From the NCBI RefSeq assembly GCF_000482545.1, contig NZ_KI519455.1, positions 310,001 to 374,000 on the forward strand: a DNA stretch of 64,000 nt. Direction: 5' to 3'. Positions within the stretch are counted from its first letter, which is position 1. Each line of letters begins with the position of its first letter. This document shows, in pieces, positions 35,025 to 43,622 of this stretch. The notes below the pieces were generated by a model, which made no database searches, had not been told where the DNA came from, and saw nothing but the letters and a program-made list of their open reading frames with translations. The DNA is from Arthrobacter sp. 35W. GTDB taxonomy: Bacteria > Actinomycetota > Actinomycetes > Actinomycetales > Micrococcaceae. A program made the position numbers and the translations under genes.

Positions 35025-37630
35025 ACAACTCTCCTCCGGCTGACGCCTGTTGAAATCGGCAGTCTGACCACCATGGTCAGCCCTCCACCGGGTGTTTCCT
35101 CGGCCTCCAGCACGCCGCCCATGGTCTCGGTGAACCCCTTGGCCACCGCCAGACCGAGTCCGACGCCGGTGCCGCCCGCCGCGCCGTAGGAGACGTCGTC
35201 GAGCCGTTGGAACGGCGCAAACATGGCCACGACGGCATCGGCCGGGACGCCACGCCCCCTGTCGATGATGCGCAGTTCGCTGGCGGGCTGGCCGTCGATG
35301 GTGGACCATCCAGCGCCGCCCACCGAGCCCACGATCAGGATCTCCGAGCCCGGCGCGTACTTCACGGCGTTCTCGATGATGTTGGCCAGGACGCGCTCCA
35401 GCATGCCGGCGTCGGCATCAACCGGTGGCATGTTGGCCGGCAGCTCCACCCGCACGCGGCCCTCCGGTGCGCCGCGCAGCGCCTCCGGCAGCACCTCCCG
35501 CCAGCTCACCGGAGCCAGCAGCGGCGTCACCGTATCGCTGGTGAGCCGGGACATGTCCAGCAGGTTCCCAACCAGCCCGTCCAGCCGGTCGGCGTAGTTC
35601 TCGATGGTGGCCAGCAGCTCCGCCTCGTCCTCGGCGGAGAACGTCACCGCCGTCTGGCGCAAGCTGCTCACCGCCAGCTTGATCCCGGCCAGCGGTGTGC
35701 GCAGATCGTGCGAGACGGCGCGCAGCACGGCGGTGCGCATCTTGTTGCCCTCGGCCAGCCGGAGGTTGTCCCGGCGGCTTTCGCTGAGCTCGGCCCGCTG
35801 CTCCATCGCCATCAGGTGTGCACCAAAGGCGGACAGCAGGCGCCTGCCGCTGGCCGGCAGCGTACGTCCGTTCAGGGCCAGGACCAGATGCTCGGAGATC
35901 TGCTCCACATTGTCCGCCTCCCCCGGCGACGACGGCGGCGCCTCCCCCACGCTGGCTGCCAGCTCCCAGCCGGACCCGGCCAGTCCCGCCGTTCCGGCAG
36001 CCGACGGGCCCCCGCCCGGACCGCGGTCCGCGGCAACGCCGTCGGGCCTGCGGAACAGCGCCACCGCGCCCACCTGGAAATGCTCGCGCACCTGCTCCAG
36101 GAACACCGCGAGGGTGTCCTGGGAGGCCAGCACTCCGCGGGCGAGCTCGCCCAGCGTGGCGGCCTCGGCGCCGGCCACTGCTGCCTCCTTGGACCGTCGG
36201 GCCGAGCGGTCGACCACCAGGGCCACGGCCGCCGAGACGGCAAGGAAGATGCCCAGCGCCAGCAGATTCTGCGGATCGCTGATGGTCAATGTGCCCAGAG
36301 GTTCGGCGGAGAAATAGTTTAGGAGCAGGCTGCCCCAGATGGCGGCCACGACGGCCGGCCAGAGGCCACCCACCAGCGCCACGGCAATGGCGGCCGAGAA
36401 TTGGACCAGCATGACGGTGGCGAAGTTGACGTTCTGCGGGTAGCCCAGCAGCCACTGCACCAGCACGGGCAGCAGCACCGCCAAGGCAAAACCGATGGCC
36501 ACCCGCCGCCGGCCCAACAGCCCGCGGCGCGGCCCGGCCACACCGCGCCCACCGAGCGGGTGCGACACCATGTGCACGTCGATGTCGCCGGAATCGCGGA
36601 CCACACGGGTTCCCACTCCGGGCCCCTTGAACAGCCCGGTCCAGGTTCTGCGCCGGGACGTGCCGACCACCACCTGGGTGGCATCCACACTGCGGGCGAA
36701 CTCCAGCAGCGCCACCGCCGGATCGTCCCCGCCCACCGAATGGTAGGTGCCGCCCAGATCCGTAACGAGCTGGCGCTGGATCTCCAGCTCCTTCGGCGAC
36801 TCCCCCGCCACCCCATCCGAGCGGCGCACATGGACGGCCAGCAGCTCCCCGCCGCTGACCCGGCTGAGGATCCTGGCCGCGCGCCGGATCAGCACCTGCC
36901 CCTCGGGCCCGCCGGTCAACCCCACCACCACGCGCTCACGGGTGGGCCAGCTTTCCTCGATGCCGTGTGTGGACCGGTAGGCCGCCAGTCCCTCCTCCAC
37001 CCGGTCCGCCAGCCACAGCAGGGCCAGCTCGCGCAGCGCCGTCAGATTGCCGAGGCGGAAATAGTTGGCCAGCGCCGCATCCACCGTGTCGACGGCATAG
37101 ATGTGTCCAGCGCCCATGCGGGCCCGCAGCAGCTCCGGGGCGATGTCCACCAGCTCGATCTGGTCCGCCCGGCGCACCACGTCGTCGGGTACTGTCTCCT
37201 GCTGCCGCACGCCCGTGATGGAGTGCACCACGTCCCCGAGCGAGGCCAGGTGCTGCACGTTGACGGTGGACATCACGTCGATGCCGGCTTCAAGCAGGGC
37301 TTCGACGTCCTGCCAGCGCTTGGCATGCCCGGTGCCGGGGACGTTGGAATGGGCGTACTCGTCCACAAGCGCGACGGCGGGCCGGCGGGCCAGCACGGCG
37401 GCCAGATCCATCTCCTCAAAGTCAGCGCCCCGGTACGAGACACGCAGAGTGGGGATCTGCTCCAGACCCTCCGCGAGGGCGCGCGTCTGCTCGCGGTCGT
37501 GGTCCAGGACGATGCCGACGACGACGTCGACGCCGGCCGCCAGGAGGGTCTGGGCCTGCTCCAACATGGAATAGGTTTTGCCGACGCCGGGGGCCGCGCC
37601 CAGGAAGATTCTCAAGATGCCGCGTGCCAT
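35021..37630 (-). CDS. kdpD: Potassium-sensing histidine kinase KdpD
   Basis: 869 residues, full length. The N-terminal KdpD domain (1-210) has Walker A GAAPGVGKT at 11-19 and VDEYAHSNVPG near 90. A universal-stress-protein-like domain follows (232-355). Four membrane helices lie at about 375-475, then a GAF-like region. The kinase core has the phosphorylated His641 in VSHDLRTPLAGIK, an N box (IIENAVKYAPG), and G boxes (DRGRGVP, GTGVGLGLAV). It senses low potassium or high ionic strength and phosphorylates KdpE. It starts 420 bp downstream of kdpC, unlike the tight spacing of the rest of the cluster. Confidence 0.95.
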   Translation of the reverse strand: MARGILRIFLGAAPGVGKTYSMLEQAQTLLAAGVDVVVGIVLDHDREQTRALAEGLEQIPTLRVSYRGADFEEMDLAAVLARRPAVALVDEYAHSNVPGTGHAKRWQDVEALLEAGIDVMSTVNVQHLASLGDVVHSITGVRQQETVPDDVVRRADQIELVDIAPELLRARMGAGHIYAVDTVDAALANYFRLGNLTALRELALLWLADRVEEGLAAYRSTHGIEESWPTRERVVVGLTGGPEGQVLIRRAARILSRVSGGELLAVHVRRSDGVAGESPKELEIQRQLVTDLGGTYHSVGGDDPAVALLEFARSVDATQVVVGTSRRRTWTGLFKGPGVGTRVVRDSGDIDVHMVSHPLGGRGVAGPRRGLLGRRRVAIGFALAVLLPVLVQWLLGYPQNVNFATVMLVQFSAAIAVALVGGLWPAVVAAIWGSLLLNYFSAEPLGTLTISDPQNLLALGIFLAVSAAVALVVDRSARRSKEAAVAGAEAATLGELARGVLASQDTLAVFLEQVREHFQVGAVALFRRPDGVAADRGPGGGPSAAGTAGLAGSGWELAASVGEAPPSSPGEADNVEQISEHLVLALNGRTLPASGRRLLSAFGAHLMAMEQRAELSESRRDNLRLAEGNKMRTAVLRAVSHDLRTPLAGIKLAVSSLRQTAVTFSAEDEAELLATIENYADRLDGLVGNLLDMSRLTSDTVTPLLAPVSWREVLPEALRGAPEGRVRVELPANMPPVDADAGMLERVLANIIENAVKYAPGSEILIVGSVGGAGWSTIDGQPASELRIIDRGRGVPADAVVAMFAPFQRLDDVSYGAAGGTGVGLGLAVAKGFTETMGGVLEAEETPGGGLTMVVRLPISTGVSRRRVV

Positions 37631-38050
37631 GCGTTGATTCTCCCAGTACTAGTTCCCAACTCGTCCCACATTCCCCACAGCTGCGGTTCCTCCGCAGTGG
37701 ACCTACGGTTTCACGGCGCTTGGCGGTCGCCGACTGTTACCGGGACGGGAGGCTTCCCGGCGCTTGGACACGGTCCGGGAGCGTCGTCCGCCCGCGGGCG
37801 GGCTCCGCCACGCCCGGCCGCGATGCGCGCCTACGGAAGCCTCCCCACCCGTCCACTCGTGGGGAGGCCGGTCCCAGTGCTCGCTGACGGAAACCGTTGG
37901 CCCACCGCTGGATTCACTGCATCTGGGACGCAATTCCCCGCCTAGGACGCGTCCACGAATGCGTCCTGGGCGGGGAACGGCGTCGCGCCGCCGGACGGCA
38001 CCGCCACAACCGCGTCCAAGCGCCGGGAAACCACCCACACCTCGGCACTC
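37631..38050. other. 420-bp non-coding gap inside the kdp cluster
   Basis: No gene is visible between kdpC and kdpD. The gap is filled by nested inverted repeats. TTCCCGGCGCTTGGAC (37754-37769) is the exact complement of 38014-38029 and so encloses 244 bp; a related left arm lies at 37709-37723. CCTCCCCAC/GTGGGGAGG sits at 37840-37867. The family 2 repeat is at 37925-37987. It could weaken transcription from kdpC into kdpDE or hold a separate kdpDE promoter. Confidence 0.6.
37925..37987. repeat. Structured intergenic repeat, family 2, copy C
   Basis: A 63-bp unit with the hairpin CCCCGCCTAGGACGC (37936-37950) / GCGTCCTGGGCGGGG (37961-37975), 14 of 15 pairs, loop of 10. It aligns without gaps to 58551-58613, with 46 of 63 identical bases by hand count, including GGGACGCA at the start and GGGCGGGGAAC near the end. 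Confidence 0.55.
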
Positions 38051-38680
38051 CTACTTCGCGAGGGCGGCGAGGGCGAGGTTGAGGGTGGTGGTGTTGACGG
38101 CGGGTTGGCTGAGGAAGGATTCGAGGGGGCCGGAGGTGTTGTGGGCGATCAACTCGTTGACCTGGGCCTCGCTGAGTCCATTGGCCTTGGCGACGCGGGG
38201 GGCCTGGAGTGCGGCGTAGGCGGGCGAAATGTCCGGGTCCAGGCCGGAGCCGCTGGCTGTCACGGCATCGATCGGCACGGCGGCGGGGTCCACGTTCTCG
38301 CGGGCGGCCACCTCGGCGCGGCTCGCGTCGATGGCCTCGGCCAGCGCGGGAGAGTTGGGCCCCAGGTTGGAGGCGGAGGACGACGCCGGGTCCCAGGCCA
38401 CCGCCGAAGGCCGCGGGTAGAAGAACTCGTGGCCCTCCACCGGCTGGGCCAGCAGCGACGAGCCGACAGCAGTTCCGGCACCCGCAGCGCCGTCGGACGC
38501 TCCAGTCCCGGACGCCCCGGAACCGGGCGCGGCCTCCCTGATGATGGAGCCGTTGGCCTGGGCCGGGGCCAACACCTGGCCCAGGCCAAACACCACCACC
38601 GGGTAGGCCAGGCCCAGCACCAGGGTGGCCAGCAGCAGGAACCGGGCGGCGGTAAGGAGTTGTCTCAGATAGGAAGTCAT
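38051..38680 (-). CDS. kdpC: Potassium-transporting ATPase subunit KdpC
   Basis: 209 residues. One N-terminal membrane helix (LLTAARFLLLATLVLGLAYP) is followed by a periplasmic-type domain facing outside the cell. Diagnostic segments are YPRPSAVAWDPASSSASNLG, GSGLDPDISPAYA, and QAPRVAKANGLS, and the end NTTTLNLALAAL. A Gly/Ala/Ser-rich insertion at about 50-75 makes it somewhat longer than the E. coli protein. KdpC stabilises the complex and assists KdpB. It starts 22 bp after kdpB and is followed by a 420-bp gap before kdpD. Confidence 0.95.
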   Translation of the reverse strand: MTSYLRQLLTAARFLLLATLVLGLAYPVVVFGLGQVLAPAQANGSIIREAAPGSGASGTGASDGAAGAGTAVGSSLLAQPVEGHEFFYPRPSAVAWDPASSSASNLGPNSPALAEAIDASRAEVAARENVDPAAVPIDAVTASGSGLDPDISPAYAALQAPRVAKANGLSEAQVNELIAHNTSGPLESFLSQPAVNTTTLNLALAALAK

Positions 38681-38702
38681 GGCGGATCAGCTTTCTTGGG
38701 CC

Positions 38703-40778
38703 CTAGCCCAGGGCCGGGAGCAGGGAGAGGAGCATGTCGATGAGTTTGATGCCGATGAACGGGGCAATGACGCCGCCGAGCCCGTAGATGAGCAGGTTCC
38801 GGGACAGTGCGGATGCCGCGGACACGGCCCTGTACTTCACCCCGCGCAGGGCCAGCGGCACCAGCAGCACGATCACCAGCGCGTTGAAGATGACGGCGGA
38901 GAGGATGGCCGACGACGGCGATGCGAGCCCCATGACGTTCAACAGGCCGAGCCCGGGGAAGGTGGCAGCAAAGAGCGCCGGCACGATGGCGAAGTACTTG
39001 GCGACGTCGTTGGCCACGGAGAAGGTGGTCAGGGATCCGCGGGTGATCAGCAGCTGCTTGCCGATGCCCACGATGTCGATCAGCTTCGTGGGATCCGAGT
39101 CCAGGTCCACCATGTTGGCGGCCTCCTTGGCGGCGTTGGTGCCGCTGTTCATGGCCACGCCGACGTCGGCCGCGGCCAGGGCGGGGGCATCGTTGGTGCC
39201 ATCGCCGGTCATGGCCACCAGACGCCCGGCGGCCTGCTCGCGCTTGATGACGGCCAGCTTGTCCTCCGGCGTCGCCTCGGCCACGAAGTCGTCCACTCCG
39301 GCCTCGGCGGCGATGGCTCCGGCGGTGATCTTGTTGTCGCCGGTGATCATGATGGTCCTGATGCCCATGGCCCGCAGCTCGGCGAAGCGCTCCTTCATGC
39401 CGGGCTTGACGACGTCGGCCAGGTGGATGACGCCGAGCACCTCGGCATGCCCGCCCTCGACGCTGGCCACCAGCAGCGGCGTGCCGCCCTGGGCGGAGAT
39501 CTCTTCAACGGCGGCGGCGGTTTCCTGCGGCACGAAGCCGCCGGCGTCTGCCACATAGGCGGCGACGGCGGAGGCGGCGCCCTTGCGGATCTGGCGCGTG
39601 CCGCCGTCGGCCATACTGGCCATCTCCACGTCCAGGCCGCTCATCCGGGTGGTGGCGCTGAACTCCACCACCGTCAGCTCGCCGGAATTGTGGCCCAGGT
39701 CCTCCAGGCTCGGCTCCGCCACGCCCTGCTGGGCGGCCAGGTCGATGATGGACCGGCCCTCGGGGGTTTCATCGGCCAGGCTGGAGAGCCGGGCCACCTC
39801 CACCAGCCTGGCGGGTTCGACGCCGGGGGCCGGCAGGAAGGCCACGGCCCGGCGGTTGCCGAAGGTGATGGTGCCGGTCTTGTCCAGCAGCAGGGTGGTG
39901 ATGTCACCGGCCGTTTCCACGGCGCGGCCGGAGGTGGCCAGCACATTGCGCTGCACCAGCCGGTCCATGCCCGCGATGCCGATGGCCGGCACCAGGGCGC
40001 CGATCGTCGTCGGGATCAGGCAGATGAGCAGCGCCACCAGCACGATCGGTGTGGGCAGTGCGTTGGCGAAGGCCGCCATCGGGGCCAGGGTGAGCACGCA
40101 GAGCAGGAACACGATGGTCAGCGAGGCCAGCAGCACGTTCAAGGCAATCTCGTTGGGCGTCTTCTGCCGGGTGGCACCCTCCACCAGGGCGATCATCCTG
40201 TCCAGGAAGGTTTGGCCGCTGGCCGCGGTGATCCGCACGACGATGCGGTCAGAGAGCACAGTGGTGCCACCGGTGACCGAGCTGCGGTCCCCGCCCGATT
40301 CGCGGATCACGGGGGCGGATTCGCCGGTGATGGCGGATTCGTCCACGCTGGCCAGGCCCTCCACCACCTCGCCGTCGGAGGGGATGACGTCGCCCGCCTC
40401 GCAGACCACCAGATCCCCCACCGCCAGTTCGGTGCCGGCCACCCGCTCCTCGCGGAAGGTGCCGTTGCCGCCGTCGACCCATTTGCGGGCCAGCACGGAG
40501 GTGCGGGAGGCCCGCAGGCTGTCGGCCTGTGCCTTGCCGCGGCCCTCGGCAATGGCCTCGGACAGGTTGCCGAAGAGCACCGTCAGCCACAGCCAGAACG
40601 TCACGGCCAGTGAGAACGCGGCCATGGAGGAACCCTGGACCAGCTGGACCACCGTGACAAGGGTGCAGACGATGGATCCGACCAGCACGGTGAACATCAC
40701 CGGAGAATGGACCATGTACCGCGGGGAGAGTTTGCGCAGGGCCAAGGGGATGGCCGCGATGAGAGTGGTGGTGTTCAT
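38703..40778 (-). CDS. kdpB: Potassium-transporting ATPase subunit KdpB (P-type ATPase)
   Basis: 691 residues. The actuator motif TGES is at 151-154, the phosphorylated Asp299 in [14 protein letters not shown], and the nucleotide/hinge motifs appear as [21 protein letters not shown] and [21 protein letters not shown]. Seven membrane helices are expected; [19 protein letters not shown] is the KdpB-specific segment in helix 4. It hydrolyses ATP to drive potassium through KdpA. Its ATG overlaps the kdpA stop (ATGA). Conserved residues are all present, so the pump should be functional. Confidence 0.97.
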   Translation of the reverse strand: MNTTTLIAAIPLALRKLSPRYMVHSPVMFTVLVGSIVCTLVTVVQLVQGSSMAAFSLAVTFWLWLTVLFGNLSEAIAEGRGKAQADSLRASRTSVLARKWVDGGNGTFREERVAGTELAVGDLVVCEAGDVIPSDGEVVEGLASVDESAITGESAPVIRESGGDRSSVTGGTTVLSDRIVVRITAASGQTFLDRMIALVEGATRQKTPNEIALNVLLASLTIVFLLCVLTLAPMAAFANALPTPIVLVALLICLIPTTIGALVPAIGIAGMDRLVQRNVLATSGRAVETAGDITTLLLDKTGTITFGNRRAVAFLPAPGVEPARLVEVARLSSLADETPEGRSIIDLAAQQGVAEPSLEDLGHNSGELTVVEFSATTRMSGLDVEMASMADGGTRQIRKGAASAVAAYVADAGGFVPQETAAAVEEISAQGGTPLLVASVEGGHAEVLGVIHLADVVKPGMKERFAELRAMGIRTIMITGDNKITAGAIAAEAGVDDFVAEATPEDKLAVIKREQAAGRLVAMTGDGTNDAPALAAADVGVAMNSGTNAAKEAANMVDLDSDPTKLIDIVGIGKQLLITRGSLTTFSVANDVAKYFAIVPALFAATFPGLGLLNVMGLASPSSAILSAVIFNALVIVLLVPLALRGVKYRAVSAASALSRNLLIYGLGGVIAPFIGIKLIDMLLSLLPALG

Positions 40779-42424
40779 TTCACAAGTCCTTCGGCGGCCG
40801 GCCCCAGGGCAAGGGCAGGGAAGTAGGTCAGGGCGGTCAGGATGAGCGAGACACCGCCGAGCATGGTGGCGAACAGGGGTCCGTGCGTGTGCACCGTTCC
40901 CGCCGTCACGGGGATCTTGCGCTGCTGGGCCAGCGAGCCGGCCAGGGCCAGCACCAGCACGATCGGCAGCATCCGCCCCAGCAGCATGGCCAGCGCCAGC
41001 AGCGTGGCCAGCCCCGGCCCGGAGCTGGTGATGCCGCCAAAGGCCGATCCATTGTTGTTGGCCGCGGAGGTGAAGGCGTAGAGGATCTCGCTGAAACCGT
41101 GCGGTCCGGCGGCCGGTGCGGCGGCGGCCAGATCTGGGATGGCCACGGTGACCGCGGTGCCCGCCAGCACCAGCGCCGGGGTGACGAGGATGTACAGGGC
41201 CACCAGCTTCATCTCCTTGGCACCGATCTTCTTGCCCAGGAATTCAGGGGTGCGCCCCACCATCAGCCCGGCGATGAACACCGTGATGATGGCCAGCACC
41301 AACATGCCGTAGAGGCCGGAGCCGACGCCGCCGGGGGCCACCTCGCCCGTCATCATGTTCAGCATCAGCAGCCCGCCGGCCAGCGGGGGCAGGGAATCGT
41401 GGGCCACGTTGACGGCGCCCGTGGAGGTCAGGGTGGTGGCCGTGGCAAAGATGCTGCTCGGGGCCACGCCCAGACGCTGCTCGAAGCCCTCGCCCAGGCC
41501 GACGCCGGCTCCGGCCGCCGTCGCCCACGCCATCAGGGTGGTGGAGATGAGCCAGAAGGCGGCCATCACGGTGAGCACCGTGTAGCCCTGGCGCTTGTCG
41601 CCCACCATCCGGCCGTAGGCGGCCGGCAGCGCGGAGGGGATCAGCAGGATCAGGAAGACCTCAAAGAGGCTGGTGAAGGCATTGGGGTTTTCGAACGGGT
41701 GGGCGGAATTGGCGTTGAAGTAGCCGCCGCCGTTGGTGCCCAGCAGCTTGATGGCCTCCTGTGACGCCACCGGCCCGCCCGGCACCGTCTGCCCCAGCTG
41801 GCCGGCGATGGTGGTGATCGGGGTGCCGGAGAAGTTCTGCACCACACCGCCGACCACCAACAGCACCGCGCCCACCACGCTGATGGGCAGCAGCACGCGC
41901 AGCACAGTGCGGGTCATATCCACCCAGAAGTTGCCCAGGCCGCTGGTCTGCGAGCGCGTGATGCCGCGGATCAGCGCCACGGCGACGGCGATGCCGACGG
42001 CGGCGGAGAGGAAGTTCTGCACCGCCAGCAGCAGCATCTGCACGCCGAAACCGAGCGTGGCCTCAGGGGCGTAGGTCTGCCAGTTGGTGTTGGTGGCGAA
42101 GGAGACGGCGGTGTTCATGGCCACCCACGGATCCACCCCGGCCATGCCCTGGTTGAACGGCAGGATGCCCTGCAGGCGCTGGAGCAGGTACAGGGCCAGG
42201 ATGGAGACGATGGTGAAGGCGATGACGGAGCGCAGGTAGATGGTCCAGCGCTGGTCCGCCGTGGGGTCGACGCCGGCCAGCCTGTAGAAGCCGCGTTCGG
42301 CGGCCAGATCGCGGTGGCTGGTGAAGGTGCGGGCCAGATAGGCGCCCAGCGGCTGGTGCAGCACCGCGAGCAGCACCAGCAGGATGCCCACCTGCGTGGC
42401 GAAGGAGAGAACGTTCAGATCCAC
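40775..42424 (-). CDS. kdpA: Potassium-transporting ATPase subunit KdpA
   Basis: 549 residues from a GTG at 42424, seven bases after the kdpF stop. It has about ten membrane helices and four selectivity-filter loops, of which [25 protein letters not shown] and [12 protein letters not shown] are clear. KdpA is the potassium-selective channel-like subunit that receives the ion before it is moved through KdpB. Gene order, overlaps and strand show it is part of the kdpFABC operon. Confidence 0.97.
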   Translation of the reverse strand: MDLNVLSFATQVGILLVLLAVLHQPLGAYLARTFTSHRDLAAERGFYRLAGVDPTADQRWTIYLRSVIAFTIVSILALYLLQRLQGILPFNQGMAGVDPWVAMNTAVSFATNTNWQTYAPEATLGFGVQMLLLAVQNFLSAAVGIAVAVALIRGITRSQTSGLGNFWVDMTRTVLRVLLPISVVGAVLLVVGGVVQNFSGTPITTIAGQLGQTVPGGPVASQEAIKLLGTNGGGYFNANSAHPFENPNAFTSLFEVFLILLIPSALPAAYGRMVGDKRQGYTVLTVMAAFWLISTTLMAWATAAGAGVGLGEGFEQRLGVAPSSIFATATTLTSTGAVNVAHDSLPPLAGGLLMLNMMTGEVAPGGVGSGLYGMLVLAIITVFIAGLMVGRTPEFLGKKIGAKEMKLVALYILVTPALVLAGTAVTVAIPDLAAAAPAAGPHGFSEILYAFTSAANNNGSAFGGITSSGPGLATLLALAMLLGRMLPIVLVLALAGSLAQQRKIPVTAGTVHTHGPLFATMLGGVSLILTALTYFPALALGPAAEGLVK

Positions 42425-42431
42425 GTCCGCG

Positions 42432-42539
42432 TCACCACTTTTCCGGGCGGATCAGCGCGGCGAACAGGTAGACCAGCATCGCCAACCCCGCCGCCAGCAG
42501 CACCACGGCCAGCACGACGTCGAGCACGGAACTGCTCAC
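42432..42539 (-). CDS. kdpF: KdpF, small membrane subunit of the Kdp pump
   Basis: 35 residues from a GTG at 42539. A single membrane helix (VVLAVVLLAAGLAMLVYLFA) ends with the KdpF signature ALIRPEKW followed by the stop. KdpF is a lipid-like stabilising peptide of the KdpFABC complex. Its GTG overlaps the TGA of the 27-residue peptide gene upstream (GTGA), and kdpA follows after seven bases. Confidence 0.92.
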   Translation of the reverse strand: MSSSVLDVVLAVVLLAAGLAMLVYLFAALIRPEKW

Positions 42540-42619
42540 AGCTTTTCCACCGCCCGGGCGCATCCAACAATGAGCGCCAGCGCCACCAGCAGTACGGCAA
42601 GACAAACCACGTCAGCCAT
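42536..42619 (-). CDS. 27-residue membrane peptide, first gene of the kdp operon
   Basis: ATG at 42619, GAGG eight bases upstream, stop overlapping the kdpF start as GTGA. The peptide starts MADVVCLAVLL, runs through a hydrophobic helix of about 18 residues and ends with CARAVEKL, a charged, amphipathic tail. The coupling by GTGA and the good ribosome-binding site argue that it is translated. It is not KdpF, which is the next gene. I recall similar unnamed peptides ending in a '(D/E)(R/K)L' tail next to kdpF in other bacteria, but I cannot verify this here. A role as an extra accessory peptide or a translational leader for kdpF is inferred. Confidence 0.7.
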   Translation of the reverse strand: MADVVCLAVLLVALALIVGCARAVEKL

Positions 42620-42643
42620 TTCTTGACCTCTTTCCAAGGGGAG

Positions 42644-42666
42644 TTCGATGTCCTTCCTTCATCGAA
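42644..42666. promoter_or_regulatory. Inverted repeat in the kdp leader
   Basis: TTCGATG (42644-42650) and CATCGAA (42660-42666), perfect 7-bp arms with a 9-bp gap, end 24 bp upstream of the first kdp start codon. It could be an operator or a leader hairpin near the ribosome-binding site. Confidence 0.4.
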
Positions 42667-42693
42667 CTGCGCCCTTGGCCCGCCGGCGGCCCT

Positions 42694-42742
42694 CTTGACG
42701 ATTCCTTGATGCCCCGGTCCCCAGTCTTGACGGCCCCCTGAC
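42694..42742 (-). promoter_or_regulatory. Four helically phased half-sites upstream of kdp (candidate KdpE sites)
   Basis: On the minus strand, copies of (G/A)TCA(A/G)G appear at the complements of 42737-42742, 42726-42731, 42705-42710 and 42694-42699. Their spacings are 11, 21 and 11 bp, all on one face of the helix. OmpR/KdpE-type regulators bind direct repeats about one turn apart. They lie 75-125 bp upstream of the first kdp start. I cannot point to the -10 box. Confidence 0.5.
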
Positions 42743-42771
42743 GCCGCGGCCCCTCGGCTCAACCTCCAGGC

Positions 42772-43521
42772 TCAGGCGGAGAAGCCGCCGTCGGCCTTCA
42801 GGAGCTGGCCGTTGACCCAGCGGCCCGCCGGGGAGAGCAGGAAGGCGGCGACGGCGGCAACGTCGCCCGGGGTGCCGAGCCGGCCGGTGGGCTGGTTCGC
42901 GGCGAGGTGGGTGCGCAGGGCATCGTCCATCCAGCCGGTGTCCACCGGGCCGGGGTTGAGCACATTGGCGCTGATGCCCAGCTGCCCCAGTTCCCGGGCC
43001 GCGGCGATGACGATCCGGTCCAGCGCACCCTTGGAGGCGCCGTAGGGCAGGTTGTGGGCGGTGTGGTCGCTGGTCAGCGCCACGATGGCCCCGCCGTCGC
43101 CGCCCACCTGGCGGGCGAAGGCGGCCAGCAGCTGCCAGCTGGCGCGGGTGTTGACGGCGAAATGCCGCTCGAAACTCTCCAGCGTGGTGTCCAGAATGGA
43201 CGAGTCCACCGACTCGCAGTGCGAGAGGACCAGGCCGCTGAGGACTCCTGCCGCCCCCGCCACCTGTGCCATCAGGGCTTCCACGGCGTCCGGATCCGCG
43301 AAGTCCGCCGGGAAGGCATGGACTGCGGCACCGGCGGCCTGAAGCTCGGCGGTGAGGGTGGCGACGTCGTCGGGCTGCACACCCCAGGGCATCCGTGCGT
43401 CGTACTCCTGCCAGTACGTCAGCGCCAGGTCCCACCCATCGGCGGCGAGCGCCCGGGCAATCCCGGCCCCGATCCCCACCGTTCGGCCCACACCCGTCAC
43501 CAACGCCGTCCTCCGTGTCAT
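42772..43521 (-). CDS. Short-chain dehydrogenase/reductase
   Basis: 249 residues. The cofactor motif is TGVGRTVGIGAG at 9-20, which is longer than the usual TGxxxGxG. The catalytic residues are Ser in VALTSDHTAHN, Tyr and Lys in YGASK, with NPGPVDTGW after them and a C-terminal GQLLKADGGFSA. The overall length and the closing motif are those of classical SDRs related to 3-oxoacyl-ACP reductases. The substrate is unknown. The gene lies upstream of kdp on the same strand, with 152 bp between, and is divergent from the amidohydrolase gene. Confidence 0.88.
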   Translation of the reverse strand: MTRRTALVTGVGRTVGIGAGIARALAADGWDLALTYWQEYDARMPWGVQPDDVATLTAELQAAGAAVHAFPADFADPDAVEALMAQVAGAAGVLSGLVLSHCESVDSSILDTTLESFERHFAVNTRASWQLLAAFARQVGGDGGAIVALTSDHTAHNLPYGASKGALDRIVIAAARELGQLGISANVLNPGPVDTGWMDDALRTHLAANQPTGRLGTPGDVAAVAAFLLSPAGRWVNGQLLKADGGFSA

Positions 43522-43622
43522 CCGGCCAGCCTACCTTCGGGATGGAGCCGGGCCGCGACGACGGCGGCCGGGGCGGGTAAGTTGGAACCACACCATCCCC
43601 CATTACCGAGGAAAGGGTTGTC

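Noticed and set aside
38679-40613. A 644-codon open frame on the plus strand opposite kdpB
   Set aside because: Low-information Gly/His/Gln composition and no start signal; kdpB is intact with all P-type ATPase motifs.
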